This document shows, piece after piece, positions 8,490 through 16,600 of a DNA stretch of 37,964 nt (its first letter is position 1; every line of letters begins with the position of its first letter). The stretch covers positions 1-37,964 of the forward strand of contig NZ_SMLV01000413.1 of the NCBI RefSeq assembly GCF_009711525.1, in the 5' to 3' direction. Under the pieces are notes generated by a model. It was not told the DNA's origin, did no database searches, and saw nothing but the letters and a program-made list of their open reading frames with translations. This stretch comes from Fulvivirga lutimaris. Lineage in GTDB: Bacteria > Bacteroidota > Bacteroidia > Cytophagales > Cyclobacteriaceae. Both the position numbers and the translations under genes were made by a program.

Positions 8490-9155
8490 TCAATACCGAT
8501 AAAAGCGACTTAAAAATTGTGGTTTAACACCTAAATAATAAGCCATCACTAAAATAATATTGAGTAATTGCTGTCTTATTATTCCATTTTTCTCAAACCG
8601 TCTGGATGATGTGATTATCTTGGCCGGGTACTTACAAAAATTAGCTTCCCGTTTAATTCTCCTCACCATATCAAGGTCTTCCATAATTGGAATATTCTTA
8701 AACCCATCGAGCTTTAGGAAAAGTGATTTCTGAATAAACAACCCCTGATCTCCATAAGTGAATATGCTCCAATTTAATCTACTAAAACGGGCATAAACCC
8801 GATACAGCCAATGATTATAATCAAACGATAATTCAAACGCTCCTGGCTTGCCTTCATGCACCATATTGGATAATTCTTGAATAAGTTCTTGTGATAGCAC
8901 AGAATCAGCGTGAAGAAATAAAAGGTTTTCTGAAGTGGCATTATCTGCTCCCTCATTCATTTGTAAAGCTCTTCCTTTTAATGTCTCTACTATTTTAACT
9001 TTCTGATGTGATGCTGCAATTTGAAGGGTATTGTCAACGCTACCACCATCCACAATTACAATGTCAGCTATAAGATCAATTTCCGATAATTGCTCAAGCA
9101 GTACATCAAGACTCCTCTCTTCATTCAGCACGGGTATAATAACAGAAATTGACAT
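8490..9155 (-). CDS. TIGR04283-type glycosyltransferase family 2 protein
   Basis: A short GT2 enzyme of 221 residues. The N-terminus ISVIIPVLNEERSLDVLLEQ, the VDGGSVDNT loop, GRALQMNEGA, the metal-site region LLFLHADS, and YGDQGLFIQKSLF with PIMEDLDMVRRIK are the hallmarks of the TIGR04283 subgroup. This group is widespread and its substrate is mostly unknown. A hydrophobic stretch close to the C-terminus (IILVMAYYLGV) suggests membrane association. It precedes the GT4 at 7183-8457 by 32 bp on the same strand. It could belong to the glycan locus or be an independent glycolipid enzyme. Confidence 0.88.
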   Translation of the reverse strand: MSISVIIPVLNEERSLDVLLEQLSEIDLIADIVIVDGGSVDNTLQIAASHQKVKIVETLKGRALQMNEGADNATSENLLFLHADSVLSQELIQELSNMVHEGKPGAFELSFDYNHWLYRVYARFSRLNWSIFTYGDQGLFIQKSLFLKLDGFKNIPIMEDLDMVRRIKREANFCKYPAKIITSSRRFEKNGIIRQQLLNIILVMAYYLGVKPQFLSRFYRY

Positions 9156-9357
9156 CTTACGAAGTTAGACTTCTTACCAGAAAATAAATATCAACGGTCA
9201 TACAACCAATCATTCATAAAAAGTGTCTAATAGGTGAATGTTCAAAGTCGTACAGCACGATGTACATATTTGATCATCTCGAAAGTAAAAATAACCCTAA
9301 AAAGGCCTTAATTGATCATTTTCAACTTTGGCATTGCTATTGACTAATGGTAGAACG

Positions 9358-9465
9358 ATGAAGTTTTTTAATAAGTCCACCCTCACAATTATCGCAGGCA
9401 TTATTGTCGCTATTATCATTATTGTTAGTAATAGTCTCATGGCCGTGCCATTATTTATTCATTAA
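9358..9465 (+). CDS. Possible 35-residue single-pass membrane peptide
   Basis: A short frame reads MKFFNKSTLTIIAGIIVAII and continues to ...MAVPLFIH before TAA. It has a basic N-terminus and one strong hydrophobic segment (about residues 9-24), the look of a small membrane protein. It is convergent with the 168-residue membrane protein, with only 2 bp between stops. The remaining 200 bp upstream (9156-9357) hold no other convincing gene; two copies of TTGATCAT (9270-9277 and 9312-9319) lie 42 bp apart there. Chance cannot be excluded at this length. Confidence 0.4.
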   Translation: MKFFNKSTLTIIAGIIVAIIIIVSNSLMAVPLFIH

Positions 9466-9467
9466 CA

Positions 9468-9974
9468 TCAGGTCAATTCCTGATCTTTATGATTTATAAT
9501 TATGTCCTTTTCTTCCTTGTTCAATTTTAAAATCTTGACATATCGTGCCGGAGTTGGCCTGTTCAACGACATGACAAACAGAACAATAACAAACGCCACG
9601 ATAATTACACCACCAGTCGTTACCCAAAGCGCTGCAGCAAGGAATAAGCATGCTACACTAACAAAAATATAAAGAGGCACAGCTGCGCGGTAGTATAACT
9701 GCAGTTTTGCCTTCAATGTGTCTAACTCTTCCACCTGATAAATCTTCCTTTTCAGAAGGTTGAAGCCCTGAGCTACCAACAAACCACTTACTAATGCCAC
9801 TGCATAGTTTATCACATTGGCGGTCATTCCCGGCTCTATCATACCCTGATACCCTCGGTTTTTAATCTCGAGAAACAAAAGAGCAAAAGGCAAAAGCGGC
9901 ACTGCCAGGGTTCCATGAAAAACCAAACCCAATTTACTTTGATATTCTTCGAAGTTTTTAAAATCTACTTTCAT
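9468..9974 (-). CDS. Uncharacterised integral membrane protein
   Basis: I do not recognise a named family. The 168-residue protein has about four hydrophobic segments: LAVPLLPFALLFLEI (about 23-38), a segment around VINYAVALVSGLLVAQGF, one around AAVPLYIFVSVACLFLAA, and GGVIIVAFVIVLFVMSL (about 120-136). A charged linker VEELDTLKAKLQLYYR sits in the middle, and the cytosolic tail is lysine-rich (KILKLNKEEKD). It is divergent from the TetR gene across a 61-bp gap. Its own -7 motif (9985-9992) is 10 bp from its start, so both genes may respond to that regulator, but that is inference. Confidence 0.8.
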   Translation of the reverse strand: MKVDFKNFEEYQSKLGLVFHGTLAVPLLPFALLFLEIKNRGYQGMIEPGMTANVINYAVALVSGLLVAQGFNLLKRKIYQVEELDTLKAKLQLYYRAAVPLYIFVSVACLFLAAALWVTTGGVIIVAFVIVLFVMSLNRPTPARYVKILKLNKEEKDIIINHKDQELT

Positions 9975-9984
9975 ATACAGCGTT

Positions 9985-9992
9985 CAAAACTA
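9985..9992 (-). promoter_or_regulatory. Candidate -7 element for the membrane protein gene
   Basis: TAGTTTTG on the minus strand matches TAnnTTTG exactly. It ends 10 bp before the ATG at 9974, so the predicted transcript has only a very short leader. Confidence 0.45.
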
Positions 9993-10023
9993 ACAAAATA
10001 CTTCTTTAGGAAACATTATTGGT

Positions 10024-10031
10024 TATTTTTG
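10024..10031 (+). promoter_or_regulatory. Candidate -7 element for the TetR gene, predicting a leaderless mRNA
   Basis: TATTTTTG matches TAnnTTTG exactly and is followed by only TACG before the ATG at 10036. A start site at the normal distance from the -7 box would fall at or beside the start codon. Confidence 0.5.
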
Positions 10032-10035
10032 TACG

Positions 10036-10620
10036 ATGGTAGAAGTAGAAAATCTTAGTAGAAAAGAGCAAGTCATTCGTAAGGCTGCTGCCCTTTTTCA
10101 AAAAAATGGATATTCTGCTACATCCATGAGAGACCTGGCTCAGGCGTTAGGAATTGAAGCAGCAAGCTTATACTCTCACATTAAATCAAAAGAAGAAATA
10201 CTTCAAAGTTTATGCTTTGAAATGGCCGCTCAGTTTAGAGCTTCACTAGATAAAGTAGAAAGCTCTGACATCTCCTTTAGCGAAAAACTTCGACAAGGTA
10301 TATTGGGTCATATTGAGGTTATGGCGAAAGATTTAACGGCTTCTGCAGTATTTATGAATGAACATAGATATCTGAGCCAGCCATTTTTGCGAGACTTTTT
10401 ATTATTAAGAATAAACTACATCAACAGGTTTAAGAAAATTATTGAAGGCGGAATAAAGTCAGGTGAGTTCAGCAATATTGATACTAAACTGGCCGTAATG
10501 ACGCTCTTCTCCTCATTAAACTGGATGCCGAACTGGTTTGATCCTAAAGGTTTAATGAACCCTAAAGATGTTGGTAATCAATTGGCAGATATGCTAATTG
10601 GCGGAATTAAAACCAAATAA
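10036..10620 (+). CDS. TetR/AcrR family transcriptional regulator, probable paa regulator
   Basis: A one-component ligand-responsive repressor of 194 residues. The N-terminal DNA-binding domain is clear: RKAAALFQKNGYSATSMRDL, then AQALGIEAASLYSHIKSKEE, the TetR helix-turn-helix with the usual LYSHIKSKEEIL end. The C-terminal ligand domain is all helical in appearance and lineage-specific. It stands 35 bp upstream of paaA in the same direction, and a palindrome fills part of that gap. By analogy with PaaR-type TetR proteins it may repress the paa genes until phenylacetyl-CoA is present. A fatty-acid-type ligand is an alternative, since an AlkB-like gene lies downstream. The ATG is preceded almost directly by a -7 motif. 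Confidence 0.9.
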   Translation: MVEVENLSRKEQVIRKAAALFQKNGYSATSMRDLAQALGIEAASLYSHIKSKEEILQSLCFEMAAQFRASLDKVESSDISFSEKLRQGILGHIEVMAKDLTASAVFMNEHRYLSQPFLRDFLLLRINYINRFKKIIEGGIKSGEFSNIDTKLAVMTLFSSLNWMPNWFDPKGLMNPKDVGNQLADMLIGGIKTK

Positions 10621-10636
10621 TAACATTTACTGTTAT
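10620..10636 (+). promoter_or_regulatory. 17-bp palindrome, candidate TetR operator ahead of paaA
   Basis: ATAACA-TTTAC-TGTTAT is a perfect 6-5-6 inverted repeat beginning at the last base of the TetR stop codon. A further half-site, AACAG at 10644-10648, pairs with CTGTT at 10630-10634. Its size and place fit a TetR-family operator controlling paaA; binding is inferred. Confidence 0.45.
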
Positions 10637-10655
10637 CACTATAAACAGATAAACT

Positions 10656-11642
10656 ATGTACGGAGGAGGTAACACTTTTGAATCGATAAAAGCCACTGGA
10701 CTAGAAAATGAAGATCCGATAAAATTGGCTGAGTTTGAGGCAAGAATTGAGCGTGGTGAGAAAATTGAGCCACATGACTGGATGCCTCAGCTGTATCGAA
10801 AGCAATTGATTAGAATGATTGAGCAACATGCTCACTCAGAAATAATAGGAGCACTACCTGAGGGCACCTGGATTACCAGAGCACCGGGCTTCAAAAGAAA
10901 ATTGGCTTTAATGGCTAAGGTTCAGGATGAAGTAGGCCATGCTCAGTTGCTATATGGTGCCGCAGAAACTCTAGGCAAACCAAGAGAGCAAATGCTTGAT
11001 GATTTGGTGAGTGGAAAATCTAAATACTCCAACATATTCAACTACCCTGCTTTCACATGGGCTGACTCATGCTTTATTTCATGGCTGGTAGATGCCGGTG
11101 CCATTGTAAACCAATTAGCTAATGCTAGAGGAAGCTATGGCCCTTACTGCAGAGCTTTGGAGAGAATTTGTGCAGAAGAGTCGTTCCACCTTAAGTATGG
11201 ACACCACTGCGTTATACATTTAGCGACAGGTACTGAAAAGCAAAGAGAAATGATGCAGGCAGCCATTAACAGATGGTGGGCGCCAATGATGCACTTTTTT
11301 GGTCCCGCTGACAAGGCATCTGTTCACAGTGAAATATTGATGCGCTGGAAAGTAAAAATGTCGTCTAACGATGAGCAAAGAAATCAATTCCTTGATATGT
11401 ACGTTCCTAAAATTTGGGAACTAGGCTTCACGATTCCTGATCCTAAATTGGGTAAAAATGAAGCGACTGGTAAGTGGGAATATACTGAGCCAGATTGGGA
11501 AGAATTTAAAAGAGTGATCAATGGTGATGGTCCTTGTAATGCCGAGAGACTTGCTGTGAGAAGAACCGCTGAAGAGCGAGGCAGATGGGTAAGACAGGCG
11601 CTTTTGGCCCCTAAGACTCAATACGTTGCACCTTTGGCATAA
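10656..11642 (+). CDS. paaA: 1,2-phenylacetyl-CoA epoxidase catalytic subunit PaaA
   Basis: The di-iron catalytic subunit of the ring 1,2-phenylacetyl-CoA epoxidase, which uses O2 and reductant to epoxidise the aromatic ring of phenylacetyl-CoA in aerobic phenylacetate breakdown. The 328-residue ferritin-like protein has both carboxylate/histidine motifs: E92-x-x-H95 in [10 protein letters not shown] and E175-x-x-H178 in [11 protein letters not shown], with E62 in the preceding helix ([11 protein letters not shown]). [20 protein letters not shown] is also typical of PaaA. It follows the TetR gene by 35 bp and is followed by an 81-bp gap with a terminator-like hairpin before paaB. The reductase gene paaE is not in the window. 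Confidence 0.97.
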   Translation: MYGGGNTFESIKATGLENEDPIKLAEFEARIERGEKIEPHDWMPQLYRKQLIRMIEQHAHSEIIGALPEGTWITRAPGFKRKLALMAKVQDEVGHAQLLYGAAETLGKPREQMLDDLVSGKSKYSNIFNYPAFTWADSCFISWLVDAGAIVNQLANARGSYGPYCRALERICAEESFHLKYGHHCVIHLATGTEKQREMMQAAINRWWAPMMHFFGPADKASVHSEILMRWKVKMSSNDEQRNQFLDMYVPKIWELGFTIPDPKLGKNEATGKWEYTEPDWEEFKRVINGDGPCNAERLAVRRTAEERGRWVRQALLAPKTQYVAPLA

Positions 11643-11682
11643 CGTAGATAGAACTAAGTTCAAACGATTGCAGAACATCAAC

Positions 11683-11712
11683 AAAAATGGCATCTTTGGG
11701 ATGTCATTTTTT
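11683..11712 (+). terminator. Terminator-like hairpin between paaA and paaB
   Basis: AAAAATGGCATC (11683-11694) pairs with GATGTCATTTTT (11700-11711) around a 5-nt loop, giving a 12-bp stem with one G-U pair and a run of six T at 11707-11712. It sits only 12 bp before the paaB start codon, with little space for a separate promoter, so partial read-through or mRNA processing is the likely outcome. Confidence 0.65.
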
Positions 11713-11723
11713 ATTAGTACTCT

Positions 11724-12329
11724 ATGAATAAATCACTCGACCCCAGGGTTAACAGATTAAACATTCCTACAGGTGAATTAACACCGAAAGTTCCGCTCGA
11801 TCAGTTCGGCACTTTTGAGGTTTTTGTGCAGATCAAAGAAGGCAAAGGGTATCGCCATGAAGGTATAGTTCATGCGCCAAACAGAGATATGGCTTTCCTT
11901 TTTGCCAAAGAGCAGTTTAGTCGCAGGTTCATGTGCGCGGGCATATTTGTGGTAGAAACAAGAAATGTCTTCGTAACTGCCTACACCGAGGATAAAGACA
12001 ATATCTACAGCCATATTTCAGACACATATCCCGAAGATGGTGAAGAAGAGCAGTACGAGATATTCCATTTAGAGAAAAGAGGAAAACAGCACGAACACAT
12101 TGGTTCTGTACCTGCTAAAAACCATCAACAGGCATTGGCATTGGCCAAGCCCAATTTTATTGATGGCGATCCTATTTACAATGTTTGGGTAGTAAAAACA
12201 AGTGACATCTTGTTTACTGAGGAGGAAGACAAGATCATGTGGAACACTTTGCCTGAGAAAAAATTCAGAGATGCTTCCGATTACAGGGCAGCAGATAAAA
12301 TAAAGGAATTTAAAGAAAGACAAGCTTAA
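11724..12329 (+). CDS. paaB: Double-length PaaB, phenylacetyl-CoA epoxidase subunit B
   Basis: PaaB is the small bridging subunit of the PaaABCE epoxidase complex. Known PaaB proteins are about 95 residues, but this one is 201. The first half carries FGTFEVFVQIKEGKGYRHEG, HAPNRDMAFLFAKEQFSRR and GIFVVETRNV. The second half repeats the pattern as QYEIFHLEKRGKQHEHIGSV, PAKNHQQALALAKPNF and YNVWVVKTSDI. It therefore looks like a tandem fusion of two PaaB-like domains (about 26-85 and 110-170), with the second nearer to canonical PaaB at WVVKTSDI. The position between paaA and paaC confirms the identity. It is followed by paaC after 15 bp. A C-terminal charged tail (DYRAADKIKEFKERQA) is extra. 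Confidence 0.88.
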   Translation: MNKSLDPRVNRLNIPTGELTPKVPLDQFGTFEVFVQIKEGKGYRHEGIVHAPNRDMAFLFAKEQFSRRFMCAGIFVVETRNVFVTAYTEDKDNIYSHISDTYPEDGEEEQYEIFHLEKRGKQHEHIGSVPAKNHQQALALAKPNFIDGDPIYNVWVVKTSDILFTEEEDKIMWNTLPEKKFRDASDYRAADKIKEFKERQA

Positions 12330-12344
12330 AACTGAAGGCATCCG

Positions 12345-13100
12345 ATGAATGAAATAACTATAAAAGAATTGTTATATAAAATTGCTGATGATCAGCTTAT
12401 ACTTGGTCATAGAAATTCTGAGTGGACTGGTTTTGGCCCATTGTTGGAAGAGGATATTGCCTTTTCTTCAATGGCTCAGGATAAGGTTGGTCAAAGTCAA
12501 GCCATGTATCAATTGCTACATGAGCTAGGTGAAGCTGAGCCTGACACTGTTGCCTTTATGCGCAATGAAGATCAGTTTCATAACTGTCAGCTGACTGAGT
12601 TACCCAATGGTGAATATGATTTCAGCTTGATCAGACATTTCCTATTCGATTTTGCTTACGCGATCAGATTTGAGATGCTTGCTAACTCATCTTATGAACC
12701 CTTAGCCAAGCTATCAAAAAAGATACAAGGCGAACTAAGGTATCACACCATGCACGCCAATACCTGGATAAAACAGCTTGGGTCCGCTACAGAAGAAAGC
12801 ATCAGTAGACTGCAAAATTCTTTAAATGAGGCTATGCCTTACTCATTAGGAATTTTTGAACCATCACCTTACGAAGCAGAATTGAAGTCTGAAGGTATTT
12901 TTGAAGGCGAAGAAGTACTAAAAGAAAAATGGTTAGCCAAAATCACTGACGTGATTAACCAAACTCAGCTTCAAATGCCAGACATCAGTACTTTGACACC
13001 AAAATATGGCGGCAGAAAAGGAAAACATACTGAGCACTTGCAACCTCTGTTAGACGAAATGGCGGAAGTGTTTAGAATAGACCCAACAGCTGACTGGTAA
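12345..13100 (+). CDS. paaC: 1,2-phenylacetyl-CoA epoxidase structural subunit PaaC
   Basis: A ferritin-like structural partner of PaaA within the epoxidase core, 251 residues, close to the usual PaaC length. The N-terminus ELLYKIADDQLILGHRNSEW, the segment PLLEEDIAFSSMAQDKVGQS, and RYHTMHANTWIKQLG are diagnostic. It lies in order A-B-C-D on one strand, 15 bp after paaB and 40 bp before paaD, so it is co-transcribed. PaaC helps hold PaaA and does not itself carry the full catalytic di-iron site. Confidence 0.95.
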   Translation: MNEITIKELLYKIADDQLILGHRNSEWTGFGPLLEEDIAFSSMAQDKVGQSQAMYQLLHELGEAEPDTVAFMRNEDQFHNCQLTELPNGEYDFSLIRHFLFDFAYAIRFEMLANSSYEPLAKLSKKIQGELRYHTMHANTWIKQLGSATEESISRLQNSLNEAMPYSLGIFEPSPYEAELKSEGIFEGEEVLKEKWLAKITDVINQTQLQMPDISTLTPKYGGRKGKHTEHLQPLLDEMAEVFRIDPTADW

Positions 13101-13140
13101 TTAATATGAACCTCCACAGGCCCTAATGTGTTAATGCGAT

Positions 13141-13620
13141 ATGTATAGCGAAGCTCAAATATTAGAATGGCTGGAGGAAGTAAAAGATCCTGAAATACCT
13201 GTACTCTCACTGGTTGACCTGGGTGTAATCACTAATATCGATATCAACGAGCACCGTGTGGCAGTCACAATGACCCCTACTTTTGTTGGGTGTCCTGCCA
13301 TCGATTATATGAAGCAGGATGTTATAGAAGTGCTTAATAGTTATGGCATCGATAATGTAGATGTCCAGGTCAATTTTGATGAGCCATGGAATTCTAATAA
13401 GATAACAGAGAAAGGCCGTAAAGCTTTAAAAGAGTTTGGTTTGGCTCCTCCACCTAAACATAATCTGATTGTAGATATCGATATTTTAGACAATATCGAA
13501 TGCCCGAATTGCGGCAGCAATAATAGCGTAATGAAAACACCTTTTGGCCCTACAGCTTGCCGCTCTATCCATTTTTGTAATAATTGCAAAGAGACTTTCG
13601 AACAGTTTAAGCCGCTGTAA
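13141..13620 (+). CDS. paaD: PaaD, Fe-S maturation factor for the phenylacetyl-CoA epoxidase
   Basis: A 159-residue protein with two parts. The N-terminal DUF59/MIP18-like domain reads EWLEEVKDPEIPVLSLVDLG and VTMTPTFVGCPAIDYM. The C-terminal metal-binding domain has four cysteines in two CxxC pairs, CPNCG and CNNC, separated by FGPTACRSIHF, which adds a fifth cysteine. PaaD is thought to help insert Fe-S centres needed by the PaaE reductase. It closes the paaABCD run and is convergent with the large amidohydrolase gene, with a long palindrome in the 65-bp gap. Confidence 0.95.
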   Translation: MYSEAQILEWLEEVKDPEIPVLSLVDLGVITNIDINEHRVAVTMTPTFVGCPAIDYMKQDVIEVLNSYGIDNVDVQVNFDEPWNSNKITEKGRKALKEFGLAPPPKHNLIVDIDILDNIECPNCGSNNSVMKTPFGPTACRSIHFCNNCKETFEQFKPL

Positions 13621-13632
13621 GATGAAAGCTTG

Positions 13633-13670
13633 AAGCCTTAAGCTACATGCCTTCTTGCAGCTTAAGGCTT
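13633..13670. repeat. Perfect 12-bp inverted repeat between convergent genes
   Basis: AAGCCTTAAGCT (13633-13644) and AGCTTAAGGCTT (13659-13670) form a perfect 12-bp stem with a 14-nt loop. There is no T-run on either side, so it is not a textbook intrinsic terminator. It may be a transcription-end hairpin for paaD and the convergent amidohydrolase, or a dispersed palindromic element; related GCTT/AAGC words flank it. Confidence 0.55.
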
Positions 13671-13685
13671 GTAGCTCACAACTTC

Positions 13686-16600
13686 TTAATGGCTTTCCTC
13701 ACAACTACACCCAACTTTCATAAAGCTCTCGCCTATCTCATGCCAGTTGAATGACTGATTGTAATTATTGTTCTCCCAATAGAATTTACTTCTAGCCTCT
13801 TCCTTATTGCCAATCTCATTCATGGTATTAGTATCATACAAACGGCCATTGACCATGGTATAAACAACAGATTGCGTATTAGTAATTTCTTCCAATGGAT
13901 TTTTATCCAACACAATTAAATCAGCCAGCTTACCAGCTTTTAATGAACCTATCTGATCATCAAGTCCGAGGTAATGCGCCCCATTCATAGTAGCTGATCT
14001 CAAAGCTTCCATATTAGTCATACCACCTTGCTTTAGCATCCAAAGCTCCCAGTGAGCACCAAGTCCTTGCAGCTGACCATGAGCACCAAGGTTTACTTTC
14101 ACACCTTTGTCTGTCAACGCTTTACATGTCTTGGACGTAAGAATATGCCCATTTTCATATTCCTCATCAGGCACCATAGTTCTGTGTCTAGATCTTGAAT
14201 CTATAATCGCTCTAGGGTAATATTTCAACAACTTCTCATTTTCCCAAACATTGGTTTTTTGGTAGAAGTAATACTCTCCACTCATTCCTGCATAATTAAC
14301 AATAAGGGTTGGCGTATAGCCTGTTTTACTTGCTCCCCAGAAGTTTAGGATATCACTATAAACTGGTGCAACGGGTATGTTGTGTTCAACGCCTGTGTGT
14401 CCATCCATTACCATGGTCATGTTATGGTAGAAAGTTGAGCCACCTTCTGGCACTACTAACATTTCTAATTCTCTGGCGGCCTGTATCACCTGCTGTCTTT
14501 GTTCCCTTCTTGGCTGATTGTAACTCTTCACAGAAAATGCTCCAAAGGCCTTGGTTCTTCTCAATGCTGATCTTGCATCTTCCAGACTATTCACCTTAGC
14601 TTTAAAGTCTCCATCCGCACCATAAAGTATAATACCTGTGGAGAATAATCTAGGGCCATGCATTCTCCCTGATTTGATCAATTCAGACATCCCAAATACA
14701 GTCTCTGTGTTGGCAGATGGATCGTGCGAGGTAGTAACACCAAAAGCAAGATTAGCATATAATGGCCAATGCTTTTTAGGCATAATACCATAACCAAAAG
14801 CGCTCACATGAGCATGAACATCAATAATACCTGGCATGATGGTTTTACCAGCCACATCATAAACTTTGGCGCCAGAAGGAACGGTAACATCCGTTGACTT
14901 GCCAATGGCCTCAATCTTATTATTCTTCACTACAATGGTTCCGTCTTCAATCACTTCATCACCTTCCATGGTAATAATTCTCGCGCCTTTGAAAACCACT
15001 GTACCTTCAGCTCTATAAGTTTTAGCAGTTAACCCTACTCTCAGACCTACGGTATCAATTGGTGGAATGCTATCGGGAGAGCCCTCTAAAAATGTAAAAC
15101 GCTCTTTAATATCATTGGTAAAATACTCCTCGCCCAGCGTCCAGTGAATTTTCTTGCTGTCTGCCGACCAATGCAGATTGATACCTGCATCTCTTGTAAT
15201 CTGAGTAACTGGCACAAATTTGCTGTTAGGATCAATATTTACTGACTGACCTGTTTTTGGTAAAGGCGCTATATAGGCCTTGTGCAAGTTGATGAAGGCC
15301 ACCCAATTATTGTCAGGGCTTGGCACAATACGATTGGCATATTTAGACTCCACATGAGTTCTTTCATCATTACCTTCTAGATTGACACTTTTCAATTCTT
15401 TAGTCAGATTACCAAAGAAGTATCCACCCGTTTGATAGAATATTCTATCACTTGTTTTATTAAACATTGGATACTCACCATCTTCTACTACTCTAGTGGC
15501 AGCACCTCCATTGATAGACATTTTATAGATGCCTGGCTTTTTATCAAAAGTACCACCCAGTTGGCTACTTCCAGATTCTTTAACATATACCACCATATTT
15601 CCATTTGGTGATACTGACGGGGTTCTATAAATCCCTTTTTCAGTAGTTAGTTTAACCGGTGCAGCTTTTCTACCAGATAATGAAAGTTTATATACTGCGC
15701 CCATATTTTCGTCATCCCAAGTCACATAAACGATAGAATTTCCATCTGGTGTAAATGACGGCTCCGACTCCATATCTGCGGAATTGGTAAGCCTAACAGG
15801 CGAACCATTCGGTAATGACTTTTTATAAAGCGAGCCTAATGCATTAAAAACCAACGTTTTACCATCTGGGGATGTTATTGCATTACTGATCACTTTTACA
15901 TCAAACTGATCAGGGTTGATGTCTCTTTTAAACCTTAGTGCCTCGGCTATCTTAATGTTGTTTTCTACCTGAAAAGGAATATTAGTAGCCGTTTGGTTAT
16001 TCACATTCACCTTCTGAATTTTACCCCCTGCCCAGATGTAGATAAACTGATCATCAGGACTCCATGCAAAATTTGGATAGGTGCCAAATATCGCCCAAGC
16101 CTCATGCTGATCTTTATTTAGCTGATCGTAGAGTGGCCATTCCTCTCCTGTTTTTAGGTTTTGCACATAAAGCACAGTCTTAGTTCTCACTCTTTTTATG
16201 AAAGCAAGGTATTGATTGTTGTGAGATACAGTGGGCCTTGATGCACTACCAGGACCACCTGAGACAGTTACTGTCTCTCCTGTTTTAAAATCATACTGCC
16301 TTACTCTGTATATCTGGCTGTTAGGATCCTTGTTATATTGAAAATAGCCACCAGGATAAACATCTTCACAGTAGTATAAATATTTGCCATCGCTAGAGAT
16401 GAAAGGCTCATTAATATCCTGTTGGTCGTTTCTTTTCTTTACTATTTGCAAACCGCTTCCACCGGTTTTATGGTACATCCACATCTCTCCTGCACCTAAG
16501 CTTCTGCCTGACGTAAAATGCTTTCTGGCTATTAGATATTGACCGTCAGCAGTCCAAACTGCATTGTTCAACAATCTAAAATCTTCCTTAGTGATTTGCT

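Noticed and set aside
9270-9319. Two TTGATCAT copies 42 bp apart as an operator pair.
   Set aside because: Each contains only a 6-bp palindrome and such words are common in AT-rich DNA; too weak to call as a regulatory site.
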